Numbered from the stretch's first letter, positions 12,500 through 35,807 are shown. The stretch: DNA of 64,000 nt from Kryptolebias marmoratus (GCF_001649575.2 NC_051445.1:7788570-7852569); one strand, 5' to 3'. The notes: generated by a model from the letters alone, not told the origin. Made by a program: numbers and translations.

Positions 12500-12641
12500 C
12501 TTCTTCCATTCTTGCCTGTCTGAATGTCCAAGAAGAAATGCTGGCTAAAAACACGACCCCCTCCTCACCGTGTTGAAAAAAAACATGGCGGACAAGCGCT
12601 GAAACCTACATTGGAAACAAATTCAAACGTTACAGAGCAAG
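12500..12641 (+). other. scmh1: Putative non-coding first exon 1a of scmh1
   Basis: It ends at a strong donor, CAAG|gtaaaa (exon end 12641). The start is approximate. A short upstream frame, ATGGCGGACAAGCGCTGA, lies within it. The exon could splice to the 14615 exon. RNA evidence is needed to choose between it and exon 1b. Confidence 0.4.
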
Positions 12642-13129
12642 GTAAAAACCGAGCAAAGTCTCGTTTTAGGGTCCAGGTTGAGCCCCGGGTACCGTTAGCT
12701 GAACTCCCGTTTTACTAAATGCTAATATTTTCTAGCGGGTGAGCCACTTACATGCTAAGTTAGCATAAAGCAGTGGGCATGTGTGTAGCGTAGCATCTGC
12801 ATGAATGTTGCATTTCAGTCTGTAGTGTTTTAATTCAAATAATAAGGTACTGTTAAGCCAATAATGGGTGATAAATACCATTCTTGGCACGCTGTTGTCA
12901 CGATTATTCTATGTGAATGTGCGTCAAAAAAGGAGGAAAGAGGGCGTTCTAGCGCTGGCTGCTTTGTGTTATGAATGGAGCTCAACAGATTTCTGGGGTT
13001 TGGCTTCGATAACCTGTTAATAAATAGAAAACAGCACGCCGTGTAGATGCCAGACAAATGAAAGCGACCAGAGGAAGGTGTGTCTGCTCTAACGCAAGTC
13101 TCCCTGTCAGCTTTGCAGCTTTGAAAACA

Positions 13130-13254
13130 AGGAGCGGGGTCACTTTAATTTGGACGCCACCCCCCTTGGCGGAGGAAAAAAAGGCGCACTTCTGTTGAAG
13201 GGGAACTCATCCAGAGAAGAAAACAGCGCTGACAAACGGTTATGAAGTTTTAAG
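13130..13254 (+). other. scmh1: Putative non-coding first exon 1b of scmh1
   Basis: It ends at a strong donor, TTAAG|gtaagc (exon end 13254). The preceding sequence is purine-rich with some CpG and resembles a 5' UTR. The start is approximate. It may be an alternative to exon 1a or a second 5' UTR exon. Confidence 0.4.
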
Positions 13255-14614
13255 GTAAGCTTGTTAAAATGATCGGGCAAACTCAGTCATGTTATCCAGC
13301 TCCAGAGGGGCTCTTCTGTCTTCATTACGAGGCGAGAATGTGTTTATTAGACAAATGCAAATATTTGGCTGGTTGTGAACTGATGTCATGGAGTTGTGCA
13401 TTAACTCTAATGTCTTCACAGAAGTCTGTTGCCAATGCTCAGTCAGTATTTTGTTTTCTGTTGTCAGATAACAAACATTTTATTTATTTGTTTTTCTGGA
13501 TTTGTCACTGTATTTTGCATGCCACACTTCCTGAAGCACTCTAATACATCAGGGGTATTTCTTCTCTAAACTAGTCTAATATTATGTGTAGCTGCACATC
13601 TTTTAAACTAGAGAAAGACTAAACCAAGCTCCTATTAAAGGTACTTGTCATGAAGACTGGTCAAAAAAAATCATTCAGTAATAAACAAAATCCACAGAAT
13701 ATTTCTCCTCATATTGATGGTTAATGTGTTCTTAAATTTAATACTTGTAAGCATAATTTGTTACCGGGTGCCAACTACCATGTGTGTTTGGTTACCAAAG
13801 AAATTCATGTAATTAAAAACAGGTCAACAATAGCAATGTCCACGGAGGACTCGTTTAGATTTACTGGTATGTGTTTACGCTCAGATTTGTTGAGTAAAGT
13901 ATACAGATAAAAAAGAATTGTAAATGCTGCGTGTGTTTTAATGCAGAGCTCTGTCTTTATGGCGCTTCACCGCCCGATATTTATTCTTGACAGTTGTCAT
14001 TCTCGTTCTTTCGCTTTTCTTTCACATTTAGCAGCAGATTCACTCTTATATTTCCACCGAAACATCTTCTCTGAGATTCTACGCTTGTCCGGTTATGGTA
14101 TTTTTGTTCGCCTACACAGACTACAGCCAGCCTAAAGTAGGTCAGTCACTTGACTCAAGCTTTGATGTGATTTTCTGCAGATTCGTGGAGTGTATATCTG
14201 CAATTTCATATCAGTATATCTGGAAAACTACAGCAGTAATCTCTCTCAAATAGCACCATTTGGTATAGTTCAGGATAACCTTCTTATGTTTGATTTCATG
14301 TTTGCATTGAGAACCTTAAAACCATCGTGGTTAACATTTATTTTTAAAAATCAGTGTCATTTTGAATCGATTGAAAACTCTGCATGTATATCGGTGTAAT
14401 GAATAGGTGACACACCAGCGAGGCAGTGAGTTATTTTGTGGTAAGGAATTTTTAGGAGGTTATGTTTACATTTTTCTCCAGTCTGCATTTTCTCCAATAT
14501 GACATTGCAACCAATCACAGGTGACATGCTGTACATACGGGATAACTTTTAGCAGAAAAGTTAAATGCACAATGTAACATTTTGGGGTGTTTTGTGTTTA
14601 TTTTTTTTCCTTAG

Positions 14615-14651
14615 TGTGGTTGAGTTGTTCTTTGGTCCGAATTGTTGGAGC

Positions 14652-14676
<25 letters not shown>
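14615..14676 (+). CDS. scmh1: scmh1 putative first coding exon (5' UTR plus start codon)
   Basis: The acceptor is a T-rich tract ending ccttag at 14614 and the donor is gtaaga at 14677. The ATG at 14652-14654 opens MRKPVPQK and one base carries over. Spliced to 15034 it continues in frame into HFSWEKYLKE. The mammalian N-terminus differs in sequence here, so the exon is supported by splice sites and frame rather than homology. Confidence 0.6.
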
Positions 14677-25511
<10,835 letters not shown>

Positions 25512-26260
25512 GCGCGAGGAGGTCGTCGACCAGCTGCAGCCTTCTGAAGGGCTTTTCTCTCACCCCAACTCTTCTAGAGTCAGTTAAGCATGCACTTCAT
25601 ATCGGACATATTCTGACTGTTCACATGTAGCAACTTCCAGCTGATCTCCGTATCTGGTCTCCATTTTCCCTTTGTTCTTGCCTCATATAATGAGGACTGT
25701 TCCTTTTGTGTAGCACAATCCAACTCTAAGGCAGCACGGGATACGTAGGATTATCCACTGTCCATTTGTTTTGCAATTTAGTATAACTTGAAGACTTATG
25801 TGGCTGTTTCAGATATTTAAGTCTGATTTGACTGCGTTACATGTATCCTGTACATTTCATATTTTTTACTTCATGAATATATGGACTAGTATTTTTCAAT
25901 ATTATGTGTTTTGGGTTATGTGAAAAGGGCAGAAACCCTAAAGCAAGAAAACACTTCACTCATCCCAATAATTGGGACGTTTTCTATTAGTCTCAGTTTG
26001 AGGCAAAACTTTTGAAATTACAAGATAAAATCGTTGTGGGAAAAAACGTGTTTTATAAGTGTTAAATGATTAACTTTTATTCTAAAAATACTGCCACAAG
26101 GAATCAGTTTATCTTATTCTGAATGTTTACAATGCTTTGTCTTGTATGTTATTTGTACTTTTTTAGTTTTTTATACTATAATATTAATGTTTTTTATGTA
26201 AAAAAAAAACACCCTGTCAAACTCAACATGTTCAATAAATGTATAATTCAGCTGATCTGT
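25512..26260 (+). other. scmh1: scmh1 3' UTR
   Basis: The sequence runs from the stop codon to shortly after the AATAAA at 26234-26239. It is AT-rich with no further coding. The cleavage site is estimated. Confidence 0.7.
26234..26239 (+). terminator. scmh1: scmh1 poly(A) signal
   Basis: A canonical AATAAA 723 nt after the stop codon, followed by T/G-rich sequence. Confidence 0.65.
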
Positions 26261-26427
26261 AATGTTAACTTTTTTCTGTTGAATCTGTTGCACAAATCCT
26301 TGTTCAGTTATTTAAATTAAATGATCTGTTCTTGTTGCTGGGTCATTTTGTAAAGATTCATTGATCACAAACCAATGAGCTGAACGACTCTGACAGTTAG
26401 AGTTCAATTAGAAACCAACACGCTTCA

Positions 26428-26441
26428 CCAGCAGGGGGCAG
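26428..26441 (+). promoter_or_regulatory. Strong CTCF-like motif downstream of scmh1
   Basis: CCAGCAGGGGGCAG matches the 14-base CTCF core CCASYAGRKGGCAG at every position. It lies about 190 bp beyond the scmh1 poly(A) signal, a sensible place for a boundary between scmh1 and the cited4 side. Binding is inferred only. Confidence 0.5.
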
Positions 26442-28957
26442 CACAAACACGTCCACTTTTATTCAGTTCTCCTGGAGGCTCACTGATATGCAGTACCATG
26501 GGTGGCCGGCTCTCCATCTGGTTGTCTCAGCATGATCATGTGATATTTTTATATCATGTACTTCATGCGGTTGTTTCCATTATTAGTGTAGCTTCCGTTT
26601 TGCTCCTGAGTTATTTCATTAAGTCTCAGCTATTAAAACATCCCCCTCAGGTATGTTTTAGAGTTGAGAAAATAATTTGTGTCTGAGGTGTTTTTTTTTT
26701 TTTTCCAGTGTTCAATTACCTTTTTCCCCTCACAAAGCTGCGCCTGCTCCTTCAGCAAGAAATTCTAAACCCATAATTATGCAAATACAGCTAATTTTAC
26801 ATACAAGATGTTTTCTGCTTGATTGAAGAGCCATTAAAAATGTTTGTGCAAAGAATGCTTCAGGTTTCTACATCATACCTACACGAGCTGCCTATTGAAC
26901 CAGGAGGGACTTTTAAATGATAATAAATTGTGCATTTACATTTAGGCAGGTTTAACAAAAAGAAATTAGCAGCTTCTAGCAAAGGAATTTTGAAACAGGA
27001 TTCAAACTTGATTTGAATTCAAATCTAAATTTTAACATATTTTGCAAGCTTCTCTTTTTTCTGCCTCAGCTTACAGTCCTTTTTTTGTCAGAATTAACTG
27101 TAATGTGATGTTAAATATATAAGGATATCAGTAATTGCTTTTAATCAACCACTGGAGAAACAAATCTTCAAACATCACTCAGATTGGCGCAAAGTCTTAC
27201 CTTCATAAGATAAAGTCCAGGTAAAAAAATGAGTGATCCTGAACATCCATCGAAAAGGAGGAAAGAATAAAACAACCAACTAGCTAAGTTTCCCATCATG
27301 TTCTACCTGTAATGTCTGTAAAATGTCCGGCCCTCAGGCAGCAACACAGCACCTCACTACAACAATTCTGTAGGATGTAGAACTTGTAAATTCATGTTTG
27401 CTAATGATTCCAGAGTTTAAAGTTGGTAAATCATGTTTCTCACCCTTTGAAATAGAGCCATTTTGTAGATTCAAGTTTGTTCATGTTTCAAATATATAGA
27501 TATTAGTGTCTAAGAAAACAAACTCAGTGGACACACACAAAAAGATGCTTAAATGTAAAAAAGCTTTTTTGTAAATAACCTTTTATACCATAAACAGATT
27601 GGACAGTAACAACTAAATCGAAAACAAGCTGATCATCGTCTGCAGCTCCTGAGGGGGTCCAGACCTCACTTCTCAGATCCCGCTGATCCAAAATAATTGG
27701 ATTTAGGTGTTTTCAAATTCAACTTCTAAAAGAAATTGGGACAAAAAGTAGCAATGTAGTCGTTTGGATTTTACTGATGAAACATCTTTAGGTATTATTG
27801 AAACTCTAATTCGTTGTTATGCGACTTGTTGATGTTTATTTAGTTGCTTTATATCAAACTAGTAAATCTTGCCAAACTAGCTGGCCTTCAAACACCTGAG
27901 ATACCTTTGTTTACCTTGACAAAATGATCAAATAACATCTTACCTGTTGCAGATACCTCTTTTGAATTCTCTGTTTCGAGAACTAAAGTTTCATTCTGCC
28001 GGACTGAGCTAACAACTTGTTCGAGCTGGGCCGAGACCAAAGTGGATTGTAAGTCTTTAAACATCTATAATCTCAAACACTTTTACACAGAATTCTGTGG
28101 TTATCTGTGAGTGAAATTAGTGGCTGTAGCAGCTCTGTTGCAGCCTGTGGCACTTCCTGTGAGAATACCATAATATCCCTGCCAGAATAACTATGTTATG
28201 TGAAACTGATGCCTATGTAGAGCTTTATAATATAGCATTTGCATGAACTGCTATGAAATTTTTAAAATTGGAGTTGTTTAAAGATGGCAGCAATCCGCTT
28301 TGGTCTTGGCTTCGCTCAAATTAAACCTTATTCCTCCAAACTGATGCTGCTCAGAGTTATCTATAACAGGTACAATATTAATCGCTCAAAACCTTTGTAC
28401 AAAACCTCACCTCCAAAGATCTGAGCTATCTTTTTTAAATAGCAAAGTTTAAATAAGATGGATACAGACTATTTTTTAATTTTCATGTTTAGTCCTATCA
28501 GATCCTCAGCTTATCATAATGTGAAAAAAGAAGGGGCATTCTCAAATGTTAAAAATAATTACAAAGGTTCACGTTGTTTTATTTCATTTGTGGGAAAACG
28601 TGTAACTGAAGGTCAAATAGTCAAAGTGTGTATTTATTTTCTTCAAATAACTGCATCAGTCTGCACAGCGACGATCAAGGTTTTATTGATTCAACCCTTT
28701 CTGAGTGGAGAAGTACACTATAAAGACCTTCTCGTATGATTACCTGTCATCCAGTCTGTTTCTGGTAAATGTTGTTATTCACGTCCATAAATGACAAGAT
28801 TATTGAACACGTGGGCAAAGATTTACTTCAAGTGAAGCAAGTCTGCACCCAACAGAAAGGTCTAACCACACCCTGTGACTCAAAACAGGAAAGCATACCA
28901 CACAGTGTTGAAAACGGTGACCAAATCTGCTACAGTTAGAAACATGAATGCATTTCT

Positions 28958-28974
28958 GTGTGTGTGTGTGTGTC
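28958..28974. repeat. (TG)n microsatellite
   Basis: A short TG dinucleotide run, followed shortly by a CA run (28984-28994). Confidence 0.9.
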
Positions 28975-30019
28975 TGAGCATATGACACACACACGATCTG
29001 TGCTCTGTTTGTTATGCTCTCGCACACGTGACAAGCGAGGAGCTCGTGGCTGGTGCCTGAGCTTGTTGATGTCTAATAGCCAGTGTGTTGTGGACGAAGC
29101 CTGTGCTATTAATAGAAACAACAGCTCCTTGCGATGCATGTTGGCATGTTGTGTTCATGAGGGTTGTGAAGTCAGTTTTCATTCCAGTTCTCAACATGAC
29201 TGTGGGATTTTTTTTTTCTTTTTTTATCAGCTCTTGTTTTGAAGTTTTTGCTGTTGTTGTTGCGACACACTATGAGAGTCTGGGAAATCCTGCCCCTGAT
29301 ATTTACCATTATCATTATTGCTGTGCAAATCTGTTGAACTCTTCTCCACTGTCAGTGCCCTGACAGTTAGACATCCTTTAAAGCAGAAAAAAAAACAAAA
29401 ACAGTTTCGCTGTGAATAAAAGGAGGTTTTGTAGAGCTTGCAGATGAGGAAAATTGTAAGAAAAGAAAAAGGACTTCCCCAGGTTATTAGGTGTCATGTT
29501 GCGGCACAGAAATGCCGTATTTTCTGCTGAACAAGCCTGGCACGCTGCATTTTGCATTCTGTTGTGAACGCAGTCTGAGAGACTTCTCATCAGATAATAC
29601 TTGAATTCCCAGCATGCCCTAAAAAAGACAGTTTTAAACTGGAATGAGGGTCCTGGTGTACCTTCAAAGGCCAGAGACTTTGGAAGTTTCTCTTCAGCTG
29701 ATCATTGCAGTAATTCAAGTTTTACTGACTTATCTTAAACCATCTGGAACTCTACATACAAAAAGTAGATATTTCATTAATTAGCCACAACTGACAAATA
29801 TTACATCAAATACTATTGTATTTTTCTGTGAATGCTGATTGGTGCTATTTTTAACCTTTCAATTTTTTAAAACTTTCAGCTCATTCAAGAGTCGGCTGCT
29901 CTAACTTCTGTAACTTTTATACTTTTCAAAATATTCAGCTTTATTCACAAATATTCCAGTGTCTTCAAATTCTTCAAAAACATTGTTCTCTTTGTAAAAT
30001 ACTTCAGCAGACTTGCGCT

Positions 30020-30255
30020 ATTTTAATATTCTTAAGCTACTTTTAGCTTTTAGCTAGCCTTTTGCTACTTTTACCCTATAGCTTGCTTTTTTGTTTTGTT
30101 TTTTTAGTTTTTAGTCAGCTTTTTACAACTTTTAGCTAGCTTTAGCTCTTGTTTTGCTGTTTTTAGCTACCATGTTTTTAGATTTGGCTTTTAGCTAGTG
30201 TTTTGCTTCTTTTAGCTTTTAACTAGTGTTCTGCATGTTTTAGCTTCAATAACTC
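30020..30255. repeat. Degenerate TTTAGCT-rich minisatellite
   Basis: Words such as 'cttttagctag' and 'ttttgctactttta' recur many times with irregular spacing, interrupted by T runs. This is a diverged tandem array with no coding frame. Confidence 0.7.
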
Positions 30256-30954
30256 AGCTTCACCTTTTTCACTAATTTCAGCAGTCATTCAGCACTTACA
30301 GTGCATTTTCTCAATAATACAATCTCTAGGTTGATTTGATTGTTTCTTTTTTTTTTTTTGAAGGTCAGTTTAAGTCTTACTTTGGCCTAGCATTCTGCAG
30401 CATTAGACATTTTAATATATGTGACTGGTCCTTTTTAGAACATTTTGGAGTCCTTATATGACCAACTCAGGAAGGATAAAGCCGTCAGTTTGCTCACATT
30501 TTAGCAAGTATAAACCGAACCTACGGTTAGATGTTTCTAAATGAAATTCGACTCTCTTGACATTTCAGTAACATCTGATTTAGAGGAAATATCTGCTAAA
30601 GCCCAGTCAACGCCCTGCCTGCAGATGGTGCAGGCCATCAAAGGGCAGGAGTTTGCTGCAAGGAAACTGTTGGTCACACAGCAGAGCAGGTATTTTCTGG
30701 CAAGAGTTGCAAAAAAGCACAGATTTCAGAGAATATGTAGATCAGCCCTGCATTTACAGAGCAAAATAAAACTATTGACGTTACATTACAATTTGTTTTC
30801 ACCGGCAGATTAACACTTGACATCCCTGCTATGAACTGCTCAGTTGCAGAGACTCCCCCCCCCCCCAACCTATAGCCTGTTTCTCGGCCAAGCACAAGCC
30901 AAGCATGTGCTTGCCACTGTCACCAGCAGATTAGCGAGGAGGCTTAAAGCCCTG

Positions 30955-31120
30955 CTCACAAAGACACAGTGTACGGAACATAAACTGTGCTAATGCTGTT
31001 GCCTTCTATTTTATCCCTATGAATCTCGCTCCCCTGGGCCGGCCCAAATAATTTCCCAGCTGGCATTAAACAGGTCAAACAAAATCGTGCAAAAGTGCAA
31101 GAGACGAGCGCAACAATTTA
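30955..31120. promoter_or_regulatory. Candidate conserved non-coding element
   Basis: A non-repetitive block of mixed composition with words such as 'gggccggcccaaataat' and 'cagctggcattaaac'. It has no open frame. The call rests on composition and context only. Confidence 0.22.
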
Positions 31121-31503
31121 AACTTCCCTACTACCTTCGGATAAGACTTTGCAATAAAAAAAGGCACACTTTGTCAGGCTTGAATTTATTAAACCTTTGC
31201 TGTGACAAAGGTGCTCCAGTTATTACAGCTTAATGTACAATGCCCTGTGAGGCCGAACCTTTCAGACTCAACTAATATATAACATTTTACGCCAAAAGAG
31301 CAGCATTATTTGAAATGTTTTAGTTTTACATTGTATCCCCTCGCTGAGGACTCTCGGTGCTCTGTTAATCCTTTTTATTACTTTTTCAGAATGTTTGTTG
31401 CACTGTGCTAGAAATGGTTAGTTAAGATCATTTCTGTGACTGTAATCTGCTCAATTAAAGATGATACTCCTTATGATTTGTAATATAGTTAAGCATGGGC
31501 TAA

Positions 31504-31524
31504 ATATATATATATATATATATA
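31504..31524. repeat. (TA)n microsatellite
   Basis: A short AT dinucleotide run directly before a family A left end at 31527. Confidence 0.9.
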
Positions 31525-31526
31525 TT

Positions 31527-31980
31527 AAATGAAAGCCTAGAATTCCTTGAAGAAATCTATATTACCCATCGCCTTTCAAGCCAGAGTTTTAGACTAAAAT
31601 ATCTTATATTGCGACAAAACAGAGCTGTAGCCATTTTGGTCAAACCTTGAAAATTATGGTTTTTATAATATACGTTACTGAGAGATGTCCAAATCAAAGT
31701 ATGTGTTGTGAATGATTCTCAGCTGCTACCGCATCAAATTTTGAGTTGTAGCCATTTTTGTGTTGACTTATGTTGATTAGCTGTGGAGGCCATCTTAAAT
31801 TGAATTAACTCCAACATTTAATATTACTTTTCTGAGGGTTTTATTGAAACCTGTTCAGTGATTCATGAGATTTTTTGTTAATGATACCAACACACACACA
31901 CACACACACACACAGAGAGACATGGGCAAATCATTACCGGCCCTCATTCACCTTGAGCAGAGGGTGATAAAAAGCTGCAA
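31527..31980 (-). repeat. Interspersed repeat family A, copy 5 (left end)
   Basis: It begins with the terminal motif ('gaaagcctagaattccttga'), followed by the 'cattttggtcaaaccttga' block seen at other left ends. It includes a (CA)n run at about 31891-31912 and closes at 'agggtgataa'. Confidence 0.7.
31891..31912. repeat. (CA)n microsatellite
   Basis: A short CA run inside the family A copy. Confidence 0.9.
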
Positions 31981-32869
31981 ATCCAAACCAGCTGGACACG
32001 AGCATGGAACCAGCGTTAACCTTCTGCGACTGTTGTGGAGCCGCTGCTCTGATCGTTCTGGCTGAAACAACTCGCCAAACCTTTACCACTTTTAACACCA
32101 TTAGAACACCTTGATGTGTTTGAGCCAGCCCGACTGAGAACTGTCAGCTGTGTGCAGAAAAATAAATTATTTACACCCCCCCTTCCTTTTGACTTCAAAG
32201 AGCTGACAACATGCTCAACCCCAGATTTCAGTAAGGGGGTTGGAGGAGGAGTTGCTCGTCACTAAGCAACCTCAATGTCACCTGCCCCGACATGCCAGAA
32301 TCAGCTCTGGAGGCTCCAGAAACAAAGGAGCAGCCACATTTAAAAAGCCTCCTCTGTGAGATTCGTTAGGAAAACTAAAATATCACCGAGATACAGCTGA
32401 ACTACACGGCTCCAGGAAAGAAAAAAACCTACAGAAAGAAAGAGATCTGTGATATTATAGGTTTTTTTTCTCTTTAGGGAGGCAAGAACACTGTGAAATG
32501 AGACATGTCAAGAACACAAGGTGACTGCTCAGCTAGAAAATCAGGAAGTTTGGCTTGAGCAACATGTCCACTCTGTGAAGCTGGTGCTGAGAGAGTTGCT
32601 GTTTGTTTAATCCCCTGCCAACACAAACACTCACAAGGTTAATGCAAAGCATGCAAAAAAAAAGGAGAAAAGAATTAACCTTCTTGTTAAACTTGGCAAG
32701 CTGGAACATGAGTCTTCTTAGTAGAGCAGTCACACGTACAGAAATGTTGCCTTTGATGACAATAAATCCCTTCGCTTCTCATCTAAAACACTCAACTTTT
32801 CCTCTCATCACTGCCTGAAGGCAAACGCAGAGCAATAATGTTTTCAGCCATGTCTGTGTGCATTTGTTT

Positions 32870-33739
32870 CTCTATACCATTATACCATTAGCAAAGTATC
32901 TCAGAACAGAGGTTGGATTTTAAAGAAACTTTCGAAAAGTAATCACTGGATGAACATCTGCAACTGTCTACCTATTCAAGATGGCTGTCACAGCTAAGCA
33001 ACCTTACAAAACACAAAAATTGTTTTAACTCAACTAATTTAACAGATACTGAGCTCAGATGTGTGTGGTAGTAGCCGAGACTGATCCCTAACACATAATC
33101 TAAGCACTTACTGAAAGAACAAGATCTGTTTTTAAAGTGTTGCCATTAACTGTTGGAGTCAGTTTTATTTGTTTGTTAGCAAAATACGTCATGAACTGCT
33201 TGATGGATTTTAATGAAACCTTCAGAACAACTGCCCCTGGGTGTGCTTCTACAAATGATTACATTTTGGAGTCAACCCAAATAATAATGGCCACCAAATC
33301 CAACTGAAGAATGGCTACAGATACAGATACTGAGCTAAAGTTTAGTGTGGTTTTAGCTTGTGAGTCATTTACAACACGTCCTCTGAACACTACACGTTGC
33401 GCAAGATGTACTTTTCTTTAAACATTTACGTCATCCCTGTTTGTCTGTTAGCAAAATGTCTCATGAACAACAGGACAGATTTTAAGGAAATTTTAAGAAA
33501 ATAATCCTTAGATGTACATCTACAACCAATTCAAGATGGCTGCCACAGCTAACTGACCTTTGCCAACCAAAAAAAAAAAAAAAATGGCTTTAATTTACTT
33601 AAAACTGCAGATAATGAGGTAAGGATTATGTGGAAGTAGCTGTAGTCATTTTTAACCCGTATTCCCAAATAATTAAAACTCCGACATGAAAAGCGGTGGG
33701 CGATATGAATTCCTTCGAAGAGCGCTAAGCCTTTAATTT
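32870..33739 (+). repeat. Interspersed repeat family A, copy 6 (three tandem units and right end)
   Basis: Three diverged units start at about 32891, 33179 and 33451, each with a 'gcaaaat-' opening, so the period is roughly 270-290 bp. It ends with the inverted terminal motif ('gtgggcgatatgaattcctt', then 'taagccttta'). With copy 5 it could form one element of about 2.2 kb (31527-33739) with inverted ends and an unrelated middle, like 5848-7659. Confidence 0.75.
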
Positions 33740-34044
33740 AGCTTGTTTTGTGATTTTCCCTCCCTGCTGTGAAGAAATAAAACTGTTGAGTGTAGTAATG
33801 CCGTTTCAGAATTCCAAAACCAGTAGATCATCTGAATGTGTCGTTCATTTACGCCATCGGTGCTTTGACCGAAATCCACGAGCGCGCTGCAGGTAAAAGC
33901 GAAGGGATCACCGTGAGGAGAGAAGGGGAGTAAATCTTTTATCTTCTCTCCCGACTCCACACTGATATTGAGGTATCCCTGTTAGCCTGTTTGATCAGGT
34001 TGGGCATGGGTTCTCTGTAAATGTGTGTGTGTGTGCGTGTACAT

Positions 34045-34165
34045 CTAAAGGCCTGGCCATGCGTGACAAGAGCAAATGACCACCTATCCGTCATCGGCGC
34101 CAGGGCAAGAGATTAACACAAGCTCAGGCTTGGCACCAGCTGGACCAGAGCCTGGAAAGAGAAAA
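34045..34165. promoter_or_regulatory. Candidate conserved non-coding element
   Basis: A non-repetitive GC-balanced block ('ggcctggccatgcgtgacaa', 'cgccagggcaagagattaac') flanked by AT-rich and simple sequence. No open frame. The function is inferred from composition only. Confidence 0.22.
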
Positions 34166-34700
34166 CGAGACAGCACTCAGTATGGACCTGTAGTAAACCT
34201 TCAATTCTTGGGGGTTGAGAGAGAGAGATGTAAGGTGAATTGCATTTAACATGCCTTGCACGGTGTTCAGTCAAGGTTTTTCAGTGGAATCTTGTAAGTT
34301 TTGTGGGAAAAACCCAGAGAAAAAAAAAAAAATCCCCAAGAAGCAGGGCTGAAGAAAATCCCTCCAGGTAATTTCTAATAGTAAACTCAAGAAATCTTTA
34401 CATCGTTTGTCATGACTTCTTTTTTTTTTTTTTCGTTCCCTTTGCCCAACTATCAGAATGTGGCTTTTGGTTTCTGACTTAAACAGAGAAAACATCGAGC
34501 TGCGACAGGAAGACGTGTTGTTGTCTCGAGCAGTTGCTGTGGGTGGGCTGAAAACGAGAGAGAGCAAGTAAAAACAGAAATAACTGTAAACGTCCCACCC
34601 TGCTTAGCCTGCGTCTAGACTGGCTTCAGTGAGGTGAGCAGCAGTCACAACAAGGGATTGGGAAAGCAAACACGATTGTTTGCCATAGTTAACCATCTGT

Positions 34701-34731
34701 CTATAGAGTTACAATCAAAGTAACTCTATAG
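34701..34731. repeat. Perfect 12-bp inverted repeat (hairpin)
   Basis: The arms are ctatagagttac (34701-34712) and gtaactctatag (34720-34731), separated by the 7-nt loop aatcaaa. There is no T run after it and no gene context. Confidence 0.85.
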
Positions 34732-35039
34732 TCAATTTAATTGTGGCAAAACAAGGAGCTCACAGAGCAGTGTACAATTATGAGATATTTGAGGAGACAG
34801 AGTATTAGCTGTGTGCCAGCATGGCCCATGTGCCACACACCACACCATCGCACCAGATTGGCACTGGGCAAAGGACTCAACCGTCACTTAGCACCGTGCC
34901 AAGACTGCTGGCCTACTTCTGAGCCATTCTCCTGTCAGCCTGAAGCTCAGGAAACACACGCACCCTCGAGCCAGTCATCGTTCTTTGAAACAAACTCCGC
35001 TTTTAGTCAAATGGATTTTAATTTGTATCATCAGTGACG

Positions 35040-35530
35040 CCACATTTCAAGCGAAGCCCATTGGCCACCGCTACGAGTGGATAATTGAGCCGAAGGGAGG
35101 CAGGCAGGCAGGCGGTGCTTTAGGAGCCGAGCTGACTTAAAAATTGAGCAATCAGCTCAAACTATTTTTACAACGCTGCTCTCATTTCCCCCTTGTTACT
35201 CATGATGCTGCTAAAGATGCCTTTGTTGACAATGCGGAAAGCTAACTGTGTTGATGGCATTCCCAACATGACCTCAATCAAGCGTTTTCACAGCCTGGAG
35301 TCACAAAACAATTCAACAACTCTGCTACCACCGAGCAATCTCTTCAGCCTCTCGTCATTAGGAATGCAATTATATTAACAAAATAGTTTTCTTCCACTCA
35401 ACTGACAACGGCGCAGACTAGTAAGGGGCCGTTTTGAAATAGACTTAATCATTTGTTGAGTCACTGCCTAAAAGCCAAGTCAGTTTCTTTGACTATCCTC
35501 TGCGTGAGCTTTATTTGGATTGGGATTTTG
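35040..35530. promoter_or_regulatory. Candidate conserved non-coding DNA about 0.5-1 kb downstream of the cited4 3' end
   Basis: Mixed-composition blocks including 'cattggccaccgctacgagt' and 'tgcgtgagctttatttggat'. The stretch also has a tandem ggcaggca motif near 35100. No credible coding frame. Confidence 0.22.
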
Positions 35531-35781
35531 AAATCTAAAGTGAGTTAAACCCCATCAAGAGAAGCCCCCCCCCTCCAAGAATAGAGCTTTTCACACAAGA
35601 CATTTTGTTAATTAAATCTCGCTTTTGCAGGCGTCCACTGATATTTTTTCCCCCCTTTTTTTAATGACACATGGTGACATTTGCGCAGTTAATACTTGCG
35701 AAAACGTAAATTCAATTTAGATGTTATTATGCAACGTGCCAGATCAGGTGTTGCTGCCAAATAATACGACAACCAGCAGAA

Positions 35782-35807
35782 GAAAAAAAAAAAAAAAAAA
35801 AAAAAAA
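35782..35807. repeat. Poly(A) tract
   Basis: A run of about 26 adenines in intergenic DNA. Confidence 0.95.

Larger units (their letters stand above)
12440..13260 (+). promoter_or_regulatory. scmh1: scmh1 promoter region
   Basis: This stretch upstream of the scmh1 coding exons holds two plausible non-coding first exons with good splice donors. It contains an AACATGGCGGA word at about 12583 matching a YY1-type motif, often found just downstream of TATA-less start sites. A CTCF-like word (CCGCTAGGGGTC) lies at 12477-12488. No TATA box is obvious. The assignment rests on position, donors and motifs only. Confidence 0.5.
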
